64,000 bases of DNA, taken from positions 5,439,009-5,503,008 of the forward strand of contig SDUX01000007.1 of NCBI GenBank assembly GCA_008729055.1, in the 5' to 3' direction. Below, piece by piece: positions 31,583 through 41,857 of the stretch (position 1 is the stretch's first letter; each line of letters opens with the position of its first letter). The notes beneath the pieces were generated by a model. It was given only the letters and a program-made list of their open reading frames with translations. It searched no databases and had not been told where the DNA came from. Source of the stretch: Pyropia haitanensis. Lineage: Eukaryota; Rhodophyta; Bangiophyceae; Bangiales; Bangiaceae. The position numbers were made by a program, and so were the translations under genes.

Positions 31583-34411
31583 GGCCGAGAAGGGTTCGGG
31601 AGGGGAAGGGGTAGGGCAGGAGCGGCGGCGGCGGAGGCGGGAGGAGGGGAGAATGCGAGAGAGGCGCGGGCGTACAGATGAGCAAGGAGCTGGGGGAGGG
31701 GGGGCACGCGGTGGGGTGCGACGAGGTCTGCGCAACGGTCCACGGGCAAAGGCGACGGGGTTGCTGGGCGACCAGCCGAGAAAGACGGGGGGAGAGCGCG
31801 AGTTTGGATGCGGGAAGGAGGAGCGTGTCGCCGGCGACGGGTTGATTGACGCCGATCCTGCGCCGGGCCGCCTTGATCATGCCAGCAAATTGCTCTCAAT
31901 TATAATACTTCAGATAAATGCAAAGTACTGCGGCTCTCGTCGACACAGTGGACAGCCATCCAAATTGCAACACTCGTGACAACAAATACTGGCAGCTGGC
32001 CGGCCGCCGCAAGTCCAGTCGGCTCGTGAGGTGCGAGCGGAGTGCCCAACACCGGTGCTTTGGGTGCCCTCGTCGGCTGTGCGGGTGCCACTGGGTTCGC
32101 ACACAGTGTGCGATGTACCCTTTACGGCGTGGGCCCACCCTCGGGAAATGCATCTGACAAGGTCCGGGCGACGGTGGGCGATCCCCATGTCCTTGTCCTG
32201 GTGCCCCGCCGATGGAGTTTCTCTTTCTACTCCTGGTCTGAGTGCGAGGGCTTGTGTACGGAGCCAGCTATCTATCCCGTAGCACGTGGCAAAGCTGCTT
32301 CTCACCGTCCCTCTTGATCTGCTCTCTGCCTGGCGCCCACGGCCGCACTCCCCCGCCCCTTTTTCACGACTAGCGCCGTTGGCAACTCGAGGTGCTGCCG
32401 ATACCGGTGACGTTGTCCCTGGGAGCAGGTCGGCACGGGCGACACGGTCAAGGCGGGTGGTCGTCGGCGCCAGCCTCAGGCATCACGGTACCTTCCCAGA
32501 ATGATGAGGCCGCCGCCACACCCGCCGTTGGTCGTACACAATCTGTCAGACGGGCAGCACGGTGAGACCTTGCGAGCGTCGAACTCAGCAATCGGCAGGA
32601 AAAGACCGAGAGGAGCGTGCGGAGCATGGACAAAAACTACAGTCTCTCATACACGCCACATGAAGGGGGGAGGTGGCCACTCAACAGCCCCGCGGCGTCG
32701 GCCATCCCCTCGGTGCCGTGTGTGGTGTGTAGTGCGCGACGACACGGGAGGACGGCCTGCGGCGCACGGAGGGTGCGGGGGGGGATGGCTCAACGTCCGC
32801 GCTCACACGGGTGGCGGTTCATCGTTGCCACTAAACCCCATTTGTGTTTGTCAGGTGGTGTAGCTGCCAAAGGGGAGGGGCGAAGTGGAGTGAAGCCATA
32901 CGACGCAGTGAAGGCAAGTCCCGCGCCGTCGGGCGAGGCCTTCACTTTATCTACGCACCGCGGGAGCCGCCCGCCGCGCGGGCTCCCGGTCAGGCGTCGC
33001 GGCTGCGCCCGTGGGCGGCTGTAATTCAGACGCCGTACTGGGCGCACAGATCAGATTGCACCAACGGCGCTCTACCGATGTCAGATCAGGCTGCTGACAA
33101 GCGGCTCGCCCTGACAGCGCCGGGCCCCTGCCGAGGGTGGGGTGGCGGAGAGTGGTGGCCCGCCGGTCGACCAACGACCATGCGGCCCCCCCAGCTGGAA
33201 CCCCCATGGAATGGGGACCGCTGGGGGGTGCCTTTATCGGTCGCCCACCAGCCGGTCTCATGACCAGGCACAGTCTGGAGGGGGAGGATGCAGCCGGCTC
33301 TCGCTGGAGGGGGGTGTGCGCGCCCTAACCGACAACAACCCATAGGCCGCCAGCCGGTCGCGCCACCGCCCCGGTCGGCGCAAGGATGGAAGCTCCCCGA
33401 GGCATCCGTCGAGGCGCGGGGACAGCACCAGCAGGCCGTGGATCGGGTCAGGGGGGTGATTCGGCCCATGTGTTGGCCACCTGCCCGGGGAGCACCCCGT
33501 CGCGGACGCACCCGGGCGGCTGGGGCGACGGCGGCGGCGCGGGCCGCGGATCCGCTCCGCCTCCCCCTCTTCTGCAGGCCCCTGTTGCAGGGCTGCCATG
33601 CGCCTACCTGCCCAGACAACCCGACGGGGGTACTGCGCCGCGGGGGACGGAAGCCGGGGTGGAGTGTGGAGCCGGCGGGGGGGGCGGGGTGTAAATGGGA
33701 AACCGCCACCCGGCGGGGACGGGAAGGTTCCGTGCGCGCCGGAGTTGGAGCACAACGGGGGGAGGGAGAAATCTGAGGGGCGGCAGCTGGCGCCGGCTCC
33801 ACGGCCCGCTCCTCCCCCTTGTCCGTTGCGCGCTGCCGAGGCCGCGCGAAACCCCGTATCCACGACAGTCGCTGTCGTCCCTGTCGCGTGAGGGAGCCCC
33901 CTTCATGCGCCGCAGCGAAAGTTGGTGGAGAGAGTGGCGGGGGGGGGGGACACCACGTCGCCGACACCGCCACCACTGCCAGCACCGCAACGGGGCTGTC
34001 CATCGCTGCCAACGCACAGCGCGGCGGGTGGGGAGTACACACGCCTCCACGCGGGAGTCGTGCTGCCAGCGCGCTCACAAGGGGATGTGCACAAGGAGGC
34101 GGGGGGGGATATCTGAAAGCCCGCTCCCGGCGGCTGCGGCGGCCTGCCGCCGATGGAACGTACTTGACGCGGCGGCTACGACCTGGGACGGTGCCGCGGC
34201 CTCCGCCAACCCCGCCTCCCGTCCGACAGTGCCGCAACTCACCTCTCCTCCCCCCTCCGCCATTGTTGCACTACGTTGCACTGTTCCGCGTCGAGGTCGG
34301 CACCCCCCCCCCCCCCCTCCCCATTCCCCGTCTGCTCCCTTTATCACACAACTCTCCACCGCCCCCCCCCGTCCGCACCCTCTCCCCTTTGTCAAGCACT
34401 CTGTGGCCACC
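31583..34411. other. 2.8-kb region without recognised genes
   Basis: Composition falls toward balanced at 31870-32330, unlike the coding regions. Short frames of 60-380 codons exist on both strands, but none shows a domain, signal peptide or family motif. The last ~150 bases are C/T-rich and probably form the leader of the 34412 gene. Confidence 0.5.
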
Positions 34412-34753
34412 ATGAAAGCGTCGTCGCTAATCGCCGTGCTGCTGGTCGTAGCCGCCGCCGCGCTGGCCGCCCCCGCCTCAACGGGCGGTTCCCCCCTGGC
34501 CTACGCGGCCGCAGCGGGCTGGGCTGCCCCCGCCGGTGGCTACGACGACGCCATGGATGCGCCGCCCGCCGCAGAGCCGTCGATGCTGGGCATGGACCTG
34601 GACGCCATCCCCGACGGTGGCGTCGCGCCGCTGTGGGCGCCCGCCGTTGTCCGCACCGACGTGGAGCCGTCGCCGGGCGCCGAGGTGCCGTCGCCTGGAC
34701 CCGAGGTGCCGTCGCCGGGGGCCGAGGTGCCGTCCCCGTCGCCCGACTATTGA
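34412..34753 (+). CDS. Small secreted protein with EVPSPG repeats
   Basis: The 113-residue product begins MKASSLIAVLLVVAAAALAA, a clear signal peptide with a likely cleavage after Ala. The mature part is Ala/Gly/Asp-rich with no cysteines. It ends in four tandem heptad-like units of the form EVPSPGA/P followed by SPSPDY. Ser-Pro repeats of this type are typical of hydroxyproline-rich cell-wall or extracellular-matrix proteins; that role is an inference. The ATG context GCCACCATGA is good. No homologue is recognised. Confidence 0.65.
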   Translation: MKASSLIAVLLVVAAAALAAPASTGGSPLAYAAAAGWAAPAGGYDDAMDAPPAAEPSMLGMDLDAIPDGGVAPLWAPAVVRTDVEPSPGAEVPSPGPEVPSPGAEVPSPSPDY

Positions 34754-36427
34754 GGATGGGGCCCGCCGTCTCATGGGGGACCCGGCGAGTGTCGAGGGGG
34801 GGGGGTTCGGCCGCTGTCGCTGAAGGGAGCACCCTCTCGCGCGCGTGTTCCACCCGCTTGTGTCAATCGCCGCTGTCGCCGCCCCGACTCTAATTGATGA
34901 CTCTTTGTGCGTGCGCTGCTTGTACTATACCGTTCCGTGGAGGGGGGGCGTGCGCTACTCCCACACAAGACAAACGAGTAAACACACTGTTTCGTACAGT
35001 GTACAGTACACCCCGTGCTGTATCCGCGCCGCTGTAGCCGCCGCGACGGGCTGTGAAGTAGTTTGATGACCGCCAACGGACTTGGGGCGGTGGTGTGTCC
35101 TACGCGGGCGCGTCCCGAAGCAAGAGATGCGACGTGTCGTGGGCACGCACCCACGTCGGTCATCTTGGACTGGCTCGACAGCTGGATCGGGGGCTGAATT
35201 TCCCGAAATGTACTTATCATGGGCGGGCTTCTTTGGATGGCTCTGGTCGGCTTTCCCCTATACAGCTCTTCTCCAAAAGATGTCGCACTGTAGGTGGTGG
35301 TGACGCGCCATTTGCATACTTGTTTGGGTCCTCGTATTGACTGCCAATGCGTCCCTGCCGCGCAAGATGAGATTTCCACCACGTGACCGCGTCGGCAGCT
35401 GCCGGCAGGAGCAGACATCTGCCGCTCACGAGCGCGCTCGCCGCCGCCGGCGGGGGCGGATGCGGGCCGGCAGCGCAGAGGATTCCCCTCTGCCGCCGAT
35501 GCGGCATCCGCCCTCGCGGACGCTGCCGCCATCGATGCGGGCGACGGCGATGACAAGGGCGGCAGCGGCCGCGCGACGTCGTCGCGCAGTGGCGCGCATC
35601 AGGGAGGGGGGGGACGAGGGGGTGCCGGGGGGGCGCGGCCGCCCGCTGTCGCGTCGATCGCCCGCCCGCGGGAAAGCGACAGGGGCGCCCGGGCAGCCGC
35701 CGCCGGCTGGCCGCATCTCTGCCTATAGCACTCTGCACGTGTACCGCAGATTCCCATCGCCCCTCCCCCTCCCCTACCCATCTCCCTCTCACCCTCTCCC
35801 CGGTGTTCTCCCACTGACATGAGCGGTCCCTCTCATGGCACACACGGCGGTGTGCTCGCCTTGGTGGCGTAGGCAAGGGTGACGTGCCACCGGCCGTGAC
35901 CGCGGGCGCCGTGACCGCGGACCGCCGGCGCGGCACGCGCGCGGGATGCGGTCCCGCGACGGGGACTGTGGGGAGGGGCGGCGTCCCCGCGCCCGCGGGT
36001 GCGGGCCGCAGCCGATGCGGCGCGCCGCGCGGCGCGGCGGCCAGTCCCGTCGCTGCCGCAGCCAATGTACCCCGCATCGCCGCGGCGGCAGCCGCTCCCG
36101 GACGCAATCTCCGCTCGCGGGGAATCTTTGTGGTGGCGGGCTGCGCATCGTCGCGCGGGCTAGGGTTGCGGAATGTCTTGCGGAGAGGGGCGCCCAGTGT
36201 CGCACGGGGCCGGCCGGTGGTGGCGTCTGGGTTGCGGCCTCTGCCGCTGCCAGGTGAAGAACGTATAGAAGAAGGGCAGCCGAGCAAACACAGGCGAGCG
36301 TTCAGACTCATACACATCCGACAACCCCGGGCAGCACAGCATCCAGCTTCCGCCAACACCTCCACGCTCTCCGGACGGGTCCTCCCACCCTTCCCCTATC
36401 ACGTTTTCCTCCCCCTCCTCTTTCACC
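34754..36427. other. 1.7-kb intergenic region
   Basis: An A/T-richer patch covers 34850-35370. The rest is mixed. No gene is recognised. The final stretch before 36428 is C/T-rich like other leaders in this window. Confidence 0.5.
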
Positions 36428-37399
36428 ATGGTCAAGGCCCTCTTTCTTGTTGCCGCCGCTTCGGCGGTGGCGGCCGCCTCGGCCGCTTCCGGCGCCCCCT
36501 TCCAGACGAAGCTCAAGGCGGCCGGTGCGTCCTTTCCGGAGACGATTTACAACAAGTGGTTCTCCGTCGTGAGCGACATGGGCATCAAAGTCGACTACAA
36601 AGCGACCGGCTCGGGGGAGGGCGTCAAGCTCTTCACCGCCGGAGCGGTCGACTTTGGCGCGTCGGACAACGCGATGGACAACGCTGAGGTGAAGAAGGTC
36701 GGCCGCGGGGTGGTGCAGATCCCCATGGTCGGTGGAGCCGTGGCGGTGGTGTACAACAAGAAGTGCAACCTGCAGCTGAAGCAGTCGCAGCTGGTGGGGG
36801 TCTTCCTTGGCAAGATCAAGAACTGGTCTGAGCTGGGCTGCCCCGCGGGGCCCATCAAGGTCGTCTACCGGTCCGACTCGTCGGGCACGACCGCCTCGTT
36901 CACCACCTCTCTGCTGGCGTTCGATGGGCAGTGGAAGAAGGTGGGAGCGGGCAAGACCGTCAAGTGGCCGGCGGGGGTGGGCAAGGACGGCTCGTCGGGG
37001 GTGGCGTCATTTGTCAAGGCCACCGACGGGGCCATCTCGTACGTGTCGTTTGGCGAGGCCAAGTCGGTGGGCCTCCAGACCGCGGGGTTGGCGAACAAGG
37101 TTGGTAACGTGGTGCAGCCAACGTCAAAGACGATGGTGGCGGGGCTGTCGCAGATCAAGCTCGACGCCCAGAACCGGGGCGCCGACCCCAACCCGGCGGG
37201 CAAGAACAGCTACCCGATCGTGTCGTACACGTGGGTGCTCGCGTACGCAAAGGGGAACAAGAACGTGTCGGCGGTGCGTCGCACCTTCATGTACATGCTG
37301 TCGCCCGTGGCGCAGGCAATGGCCAACGGCGTGGGCTTTGTGCGGCTCCCGGAGCAGGTTCGCAAGCAGTCGATCAAGGCGGTCGAGTCGCTTAAGTAG
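36428..37399 (+). CDS. Secreted PstS-like phosphate-binding protein
   Basis: The 323-residue product starts with a signal peptide (MVKALFLVAAASAVAAASAAS) followed by a complete bacterial PstS fold. All four phosphate-contacting loops of that family are visible: AAGASFPETIY (about residues 31-41), ATGSGEGVK, DFGASDNAM and RSDSSGTT (about residue 149-156). In bacteria PstS feeds the PstCAB ABC importer; here no such partner is nearby and the gene has eukaryotic surroundings. The mature protein is therefore probably exported to the cell surface or wall to bind phosphate, or serves another extracellular role. The frame is uninterrupted and lacks the alanine/glycine insertions and homopolymer runs of neighbouring genes. 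The start has a Kozak-like ACCATGG. Bacterial origin by transfer is likely but old, since codon use is now GC-biased. Confidence 0.88.
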   Translation: MVKALFLVAAASAVAAASAASGAPFQTKLKAAGASFPETIYNKWFSVVSDMGIKVDYKATGSGEGVKLFTAGAVDFGASDNAMDNAEVKKVGRGVVQIPMVGGAVAVVYNKKCNLQLKQSQLVGVFLGKIKNWSELGCPAGPIKVVYRSDSSGTTASFTTSLLAFDGQWKKVGAGKTVKWPAGVGKDGSSGVASFVKATDGAISYVSFGEAKSVGLQTAGLANKVGNVVQPTSKTMVAGLSQIKLDAQNRGADPNPAGKNSYPIVSYTWVLAYAKGNKNVSAVRRTFMYMLSPVAQAMANGVGFVRLPEQVRKQSIKAVESLK

Positions 37400-37425
37400 G
37401 GAGGGTGTAGGGGAGCCACGCGGAC

Positions 37426-37431
37426 AATAAA
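37426..37431 (+). promoter_or_regulatory. AATAAA polyadenylation signal of the PstS-like gene
   Basis: A canonical AATAAA hexamer lies 27 bases after the stop codon at 37399. It is the only clear hexamer seen just downstream of a gene in this window. Confidence 0.55.
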
Positions 37432-38432
37432 GACCACGCCCAGAGAGGTGAAGGTCGATTGACTGACCAACTTGAGGTGACACCGCGGCAGGACGCACGG
37501 AGAGGCCATTGCGCTCTCGCAAGTACAATCTACGGTACTGCGTGTTTACTCAGCCACCCCACACTCCACGGCTCAGTGTCGTCCGGCCGTGAAACAACGG
37601 CCATACCGACTGGTTAAAGTGGCGCGGGGGTCAGAAGGGTACATCGACCGCGATGCGGACGAGTTCGCGACCAAGCGCCGTCGAGACCGTCTGTGCACGC
37701 GTTTCCAACGAAGCAGGAACTTGGGTCAGATGGGCGGACTGCAAAACGCAAGATCTGCGGGCGACACTCGGCTGCCTGGTCGACAGCGGCAAAGACACCC
37801 GCTCCTGCCCCTCCCCTCCAGCGGCCACGCAACCCAATTCTCGTCACCGCCGCCGCGGCGGCGACGGCATCCCGGCGGCCGTTACCCGCCCCCCCCCCCG
37901 ATCCCCCCAGCGGCAACCATGGATGGTGGGCGGCAGTCCCCCTGTCAGCACGGCCGCCAGCCCGCCGCGCGGGTGGACGTGCTACGAAAGGAGGGCGTGG
38001 GAGGGGCAGCCGCCACGGCACGCATCGACGCGTGGCAGGAGCTCGTGGGGGGAGCGTATCGACGCGGTCTGCGCGGCTCCTCCGTCTGCGCGTGCGCCTG
38101 CGGTTTTCCCACCATCGCGTGAAACGGATAGGAAAAGACACCTTTGCACGGACTCGAAAGTAGTTGCAAGTCCGCGTTTCCAGGATCGATGGCCGAGAGC
38201 ACTTCCACTTAGGTCAACCAGCCACCACTCATACAACGTGGCACGTGTGCGCTCTTTGGCTTGGCGAGCACGTCCCGCTCGATGCGCGTGGGAGCAAGGC
38301 CGCACCCTCCCTCCCCCTCCGTCCTCTAGCGTGTGCGTGGGCGTCGTGGCCTGTCGCTGTCCCTCCCCCCCCCCCGCGAGGTCCGTGGCTGTTGGGACCA
38401 CCCCCCCCCTTGCTCCCCACGTGCGGGTCCCG
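37432..38432. other. 1-kb gap between PstS-like and EFG1 genes
   Basis: Mixed composition with no recognised gene. C/T-rich runs lie just upstream of the EFG1 start. Confidence 0.5.
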
Positions 38433-39419
38433 ATGCCGTCCTACGAAGGGGGGTCGTCCCGCCCCGGTGGCCCCGCCGGCGGGGGCGTGCAGAAGCGGTG
38501 GCGCGGCGGCGGCGGCGGCCGTGGCAGCGGCGGCCATGGTGGCGGCGGCGGCGGCGGCCGTGGTGGCGGCGGCCGCGGTGGTGGCTACGGCGGCGTCGGC
38601 CGCGGGGGTGGGGGCGGCGGCCGGCCGGCCGGCGGCGGCGGCGCGCGGCGGTCGGCGCCGACGCTCAAGGCGCGGCTCCGCTCCCTCGAGCGGGTGGCCG
38701 CGAAAAAGGCGCGGGACGCTGCCGCCGCCGCCGCCGCCGCTGCCGCCGCCCCTGCCGCGCGCGGGTCTGCTGCGGCCGCGGCCGCCGGTGGCAGCGCGCC
38801 CCCCCCCACCGCGGCCGCCGCGCGGGGGGATGGGGCGGCCGCTAGGAGCGCGGCGGCCACCCCCCCCACCTCCCAGCCGACGGCCACCCTCGTCGCCCTC
38901 CGCGCGGCGGCGGCGGACGAGGAGCGGCGGGCGCGGGAGCGCAAGTACGCGGCGCGCTACCGGATGGTGCGCTTCTTTGAGCGCCGCACCGTGCAGCGGC
39001 GGCTGGACCGGCTAAACCGGCGGGTGGCGGCGCGTGCGGCGGAGGCGGCGGCGGCGGCGGCGGCGGCGGCAGCGACGCCTGGAGACGGCGACGGCGACGG
39101 CGGCGGCGGCACGGGGGGGGGGGACGGCAGCGGCATGACCGCCGAGGAAAAAGCGGCGGTGGCGCGGGAGCGGTCGGCGCTGCTGGCGGACCTGCTGTAC
39201 GTGCGGTTCTTCCCCAGAGACGAAAAGTACGTGGCGCTCTTCCCCAAGGGCGGCCACACCCCGGCGTCGGCCGCGTACGTCGCGGCGGCGCGCGCGCGGA
39301 TTGACGCCCGCGTCGCGGCGGGCGCCACCCTCGACGAGGAGGAGAGCGACGGCGGCGGCAGTGGCAACGGCAGTGAGAGTGACGAGGAGGAGGGGCGGGA
39401 CAGTTTCTTTCAAGACTGA
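38433..39419 (+). CDS. EFG1: rRNA-processing protein EFG1
   Basis: EFG1 is a nucleolar small-subunit processome factor needed for 18S rRNA maturation. The family core is visible in order: LKARLRSLERVAAKKA (about residue 77), then ERKYAARYRMVRFFERRTVQRRLDRL (split here only by low-complexity spacing from the helix before it), then LLADLLYVRFFPRDEKYVALFPKGG. The N-terminus is a glycine/arginine-rich (RGG-like) domain suited to RNA binding. The C-terminus is acidic (LDEEESDGGG...SDEEEGRD). Length, 328 residues, is somewhat above fungal EFG1 because of Ala/Gly insertions. The chosen ATG at 38433 is the first in frame close to the RGG region; the open frame extends further upstream without domain content. 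No frame break. Confidence 0.85.
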   Translation: MPSYEGGSSRPGGPAGGGVQKRWRGGGGGRGSGGHGGGGGGGRGGGGRGGGYGGVGRGGGGGGRPAGGGGARRSAPTLKARLRSLERVAAKKARDAAAAAAAAAAAPAARGSAAAAAAGGSAPPPTAAAARGDGAAARSAAATPPTSQPTATLVALRAAAADEERRARERKYAARYRMVRFFERRTVQRRLDRLNRRVAARAAEAAAAAAAAAATPGDGDGDGGGGTGGGDGSGMTAEEKAAVARERSALLADLLYVRFFPRDEKYVALFPKGGHTPASAAYVAAARARIDARVAAGATLDEEESDGGGSGNGSESDEEEGRDSFFQD

Positions 39420-40207
39420 AGGGGGGAGGGGTGCGGGGGGCACGGGAGCGGCAGCTGCAGCAGCGGACCGCCTCTGGCTGGGTGGGCGACATCGCCCCCG
39501 CCCGCGCGCGGGCGGTGCAGCCGTGTGCTGAACGTTGGCCGGCGCTTCTTCCCCCCCCCCCGCCCCCCGCCCCGCCCTTTCGTGGGACCGCCGCGGCGGC
39601 CGATACGATATAAACGCAACCGGCACGCCGTGGCGGCGCCACCGATGCCGACCGCGGCGGCCCGCTGCCCGTCCGCCTCCCCCCCCTTTCTTCGGTTGGC
39701 GCACCCCCCCTCCACCCCGCGCCGCCGGGCGACTGACTGGGTGGGGTGCGTGCGTGGCGGGTGCCCGCTGCAACGCCGCCCACCGCCCCGCCCCCCCCCA
39801 CACACACCCCTCCCCCCCCACGGCTGCCGCCGCCACGTCCGCGCCCGCCACCGCCACCGCCACCGCCGCCGTCACCGCTGCGGAACGCACCCGCACCGCG
39901 AGCGTGTGGGTGCGCCGCCAACCCCATGCGCCCCGCCCCGCCCCGCCCCGCCCCCCCCTCCCCGCAGCCAAGCCCCGCCGCCCGCCCGCAGCGGAACCCG
40001 CCCCGCAGTGGCGGTGGCATCCGCGCGTGGCCAGATCCCCGCCCTCCCCCCCCCCCCCCCCCCCTCGCCCCCGCCCCCGTGACGGACCCGACGCGCCGCG
40101 CCGCCGCGGACGCGCCGTGCGAGGGCGGCCGCCAGCCCGCGGCGCGGGGCCCGCCCCACACCCCCCGACGGCCGTGCGCCCACGCGCGGGCGGCGGCTGC
40201 CGCCGTC

Positions 40208-40251
<44 letters not shown>

Positions 40252-40996
40252 CGTTGCCGCCGCGCGCGCGCGCGCCGCGCGGCCGCGCGGCCGCCGCGGC
40301 CGGCGGCGGCTGCGCTCGGTGCCGTCACTGCCCTTGGCACGTCGACGGCGGCGTGTGGGTGTAGGGCAGGGGTGCAGATACGGAGCGCGCGCGCCGCGGC
40401 GGCCGCCGATTGGCCGCCCCGCCGCGGCGGCGTGCGTGGCGCGGCGGGGGGCGGCCAACGTGGCGGCGGGCGTTGGATCCCGCGGCCGCCGCGGCGGGGC
40501 CCCGCCGCGCCGCCACCCCGAGCGAGGTCACCTCGCCGAGGTGCCGCGCGCGGGCGTCCCTGCGCCGTTCCGTTGCCCGTCCGTTACCGCTCCGTCTGCC
40601 CCGTCGGTCGCTGGTCCCCGCCCTTCCTATGTGCCTGTATGTACGGTAGCGCGCTCCCGACCGCCGCACCGCTCGCCGCTCGCCGCGGCGCCGCCACCCC
40701 AGCCGCCCCACTGGCGGCCGCCGCGCCTCCTGGGCGCTTCCAGCGACGCACCGGCGGCAGCCGTTACCCCCCCCCGCCTCCCACGCCCTCTGTCCCCCCC
40801 CCTCCCTCCCTGTTCCCCTTCTCTCCCTCGTCCACTGCTGTCCCCTCCCACGCGACCGACCAAAGCCCGGGTGCCACCACCCCCCCCTCGCCGGGAGGCC
40901 GTCGCCGCGGGGCGGCTACGCCTTCCCCCCCCCCCGCTCCCCGTCCGCCCCGCCGGACCGCTGCGGGTCGTACCAGCCACCCTGCCGGGTGGCCTC
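39420..40996. other. 1.6-kb GC-rich gap
   Basis: C runs occur near 39548, 40050 and 40790, with a (CGG)n run at 40200-40255. Overlapping long frames on both strands are proline/arginine compositional strings. No gene is recognised. Confidence 0.5.
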
Positions 40997-41132
40997 ATGG
41001 CGCGCCCGGACGCGCCGCTGGCGGTGCTGTCCCTGGCCGTCGCCGTCGCGGCGACGGCCGGCGCTGTCGCCGCCGCCGCTGCCGCCGTCGGTCGCCACCG
41101 CCGCTCGCGGCGCCGCCACGCTGGTGGTGGTG

Positions 41133-41175
<43 letters not shown>

Positions 41176-41857
41176 CAGTCAAGGCGCCCGTAAAGGCGAG
41201 GGTGGCCAAGGCAGTCAAGGCGGCGGCGGCCAAGCCGGTCATGGCGACGGCGGCGGGGGCGGCAGGCCGGCGCCGCTGTCTCCGCCCCCCTCCCGCCTGG
41301 CGGCGGGCACGCCCACCGCCACGTACCTGGTGATGATGGAGGACAGCGACGACCCAGTGGCCACCGTCGCCGCCGCGCGGGTGCTCGTTGAGGCCATTGC
41401 CGCCGCCGACGCCGACGCGGCCGCGGCCGCAGCGGCGGCGGTGGCGGCGGCGGCTACTGCCGCCGATGGCGGCGGCGGCGGCGGCACCACCTCCACCGCA
41501 CCAGCAGGTGCCGCCGCCGCCACCGCCGCGGGCGGCGGCGCCAGCGCGGCCACCCCGTCGGTGCGGGTGCTGTGGGAGTTTGGGCCGCTCGGCGGCTTTG
41601 TGATTGTCGCGACCCGCCGGGCGGCCGCGGCGGTCCGCGCGCTGCCCGGGGTGGTGGTGGTGGAGCGGGACGGCGGCGGCACGCCGTTGCAGATTCCGCC
41701 GCCGGGGGGGCGGGCGGAGGAGGGGGACGAGGGCGCGGCGGCGGCCGCCGCCGCCGCTGTTGCCGACCGCCGACGGCGGCCCCGCGCGGAGGGAGGGGAC
41801 GTGGGGGGGGGGGACGGCCGGGAGCGGCAGCCGCCGCCCGCGGCGGCTCCCCGGTGA
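40997..41857 (+). CDS. Membrane-anchored inhibitor-I9-like (subtilase propeptide-like) protein
   Basis: The 286-residue product has a hydrophobic N-terminal segment (about residues 8-32) that could be a signal peptide or anchor, followed by RRSRRR. After a Gly-rich linker comes a domain split by an alanine insertion: TYLVMMEDSDDPV, helix AARVLVEAIAAAD, then RVLWEFGPLGGFVIVAT and VRALPGVVVVERD. The order strand-helix-(E/Y)F..GF strand-helix-LP.V..VE.D is that of the I9 inhibitor/propeptide fold. In subtilases it chaperones and inhibits the protease; stand-alone forms act as protease inhibitors. No protease domain follows. The C-terminus is acidic/basic low complexity. The assignment rests on pattern only. 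Confidence 0.5.

Noticed and set aside
33086..34237. Minus-strand frame of 383 codons in the 31.6-34.4 kb gap
   Set aside because: The translation has no recognisable domain and is typical of chance frames in GC-rich DNA.
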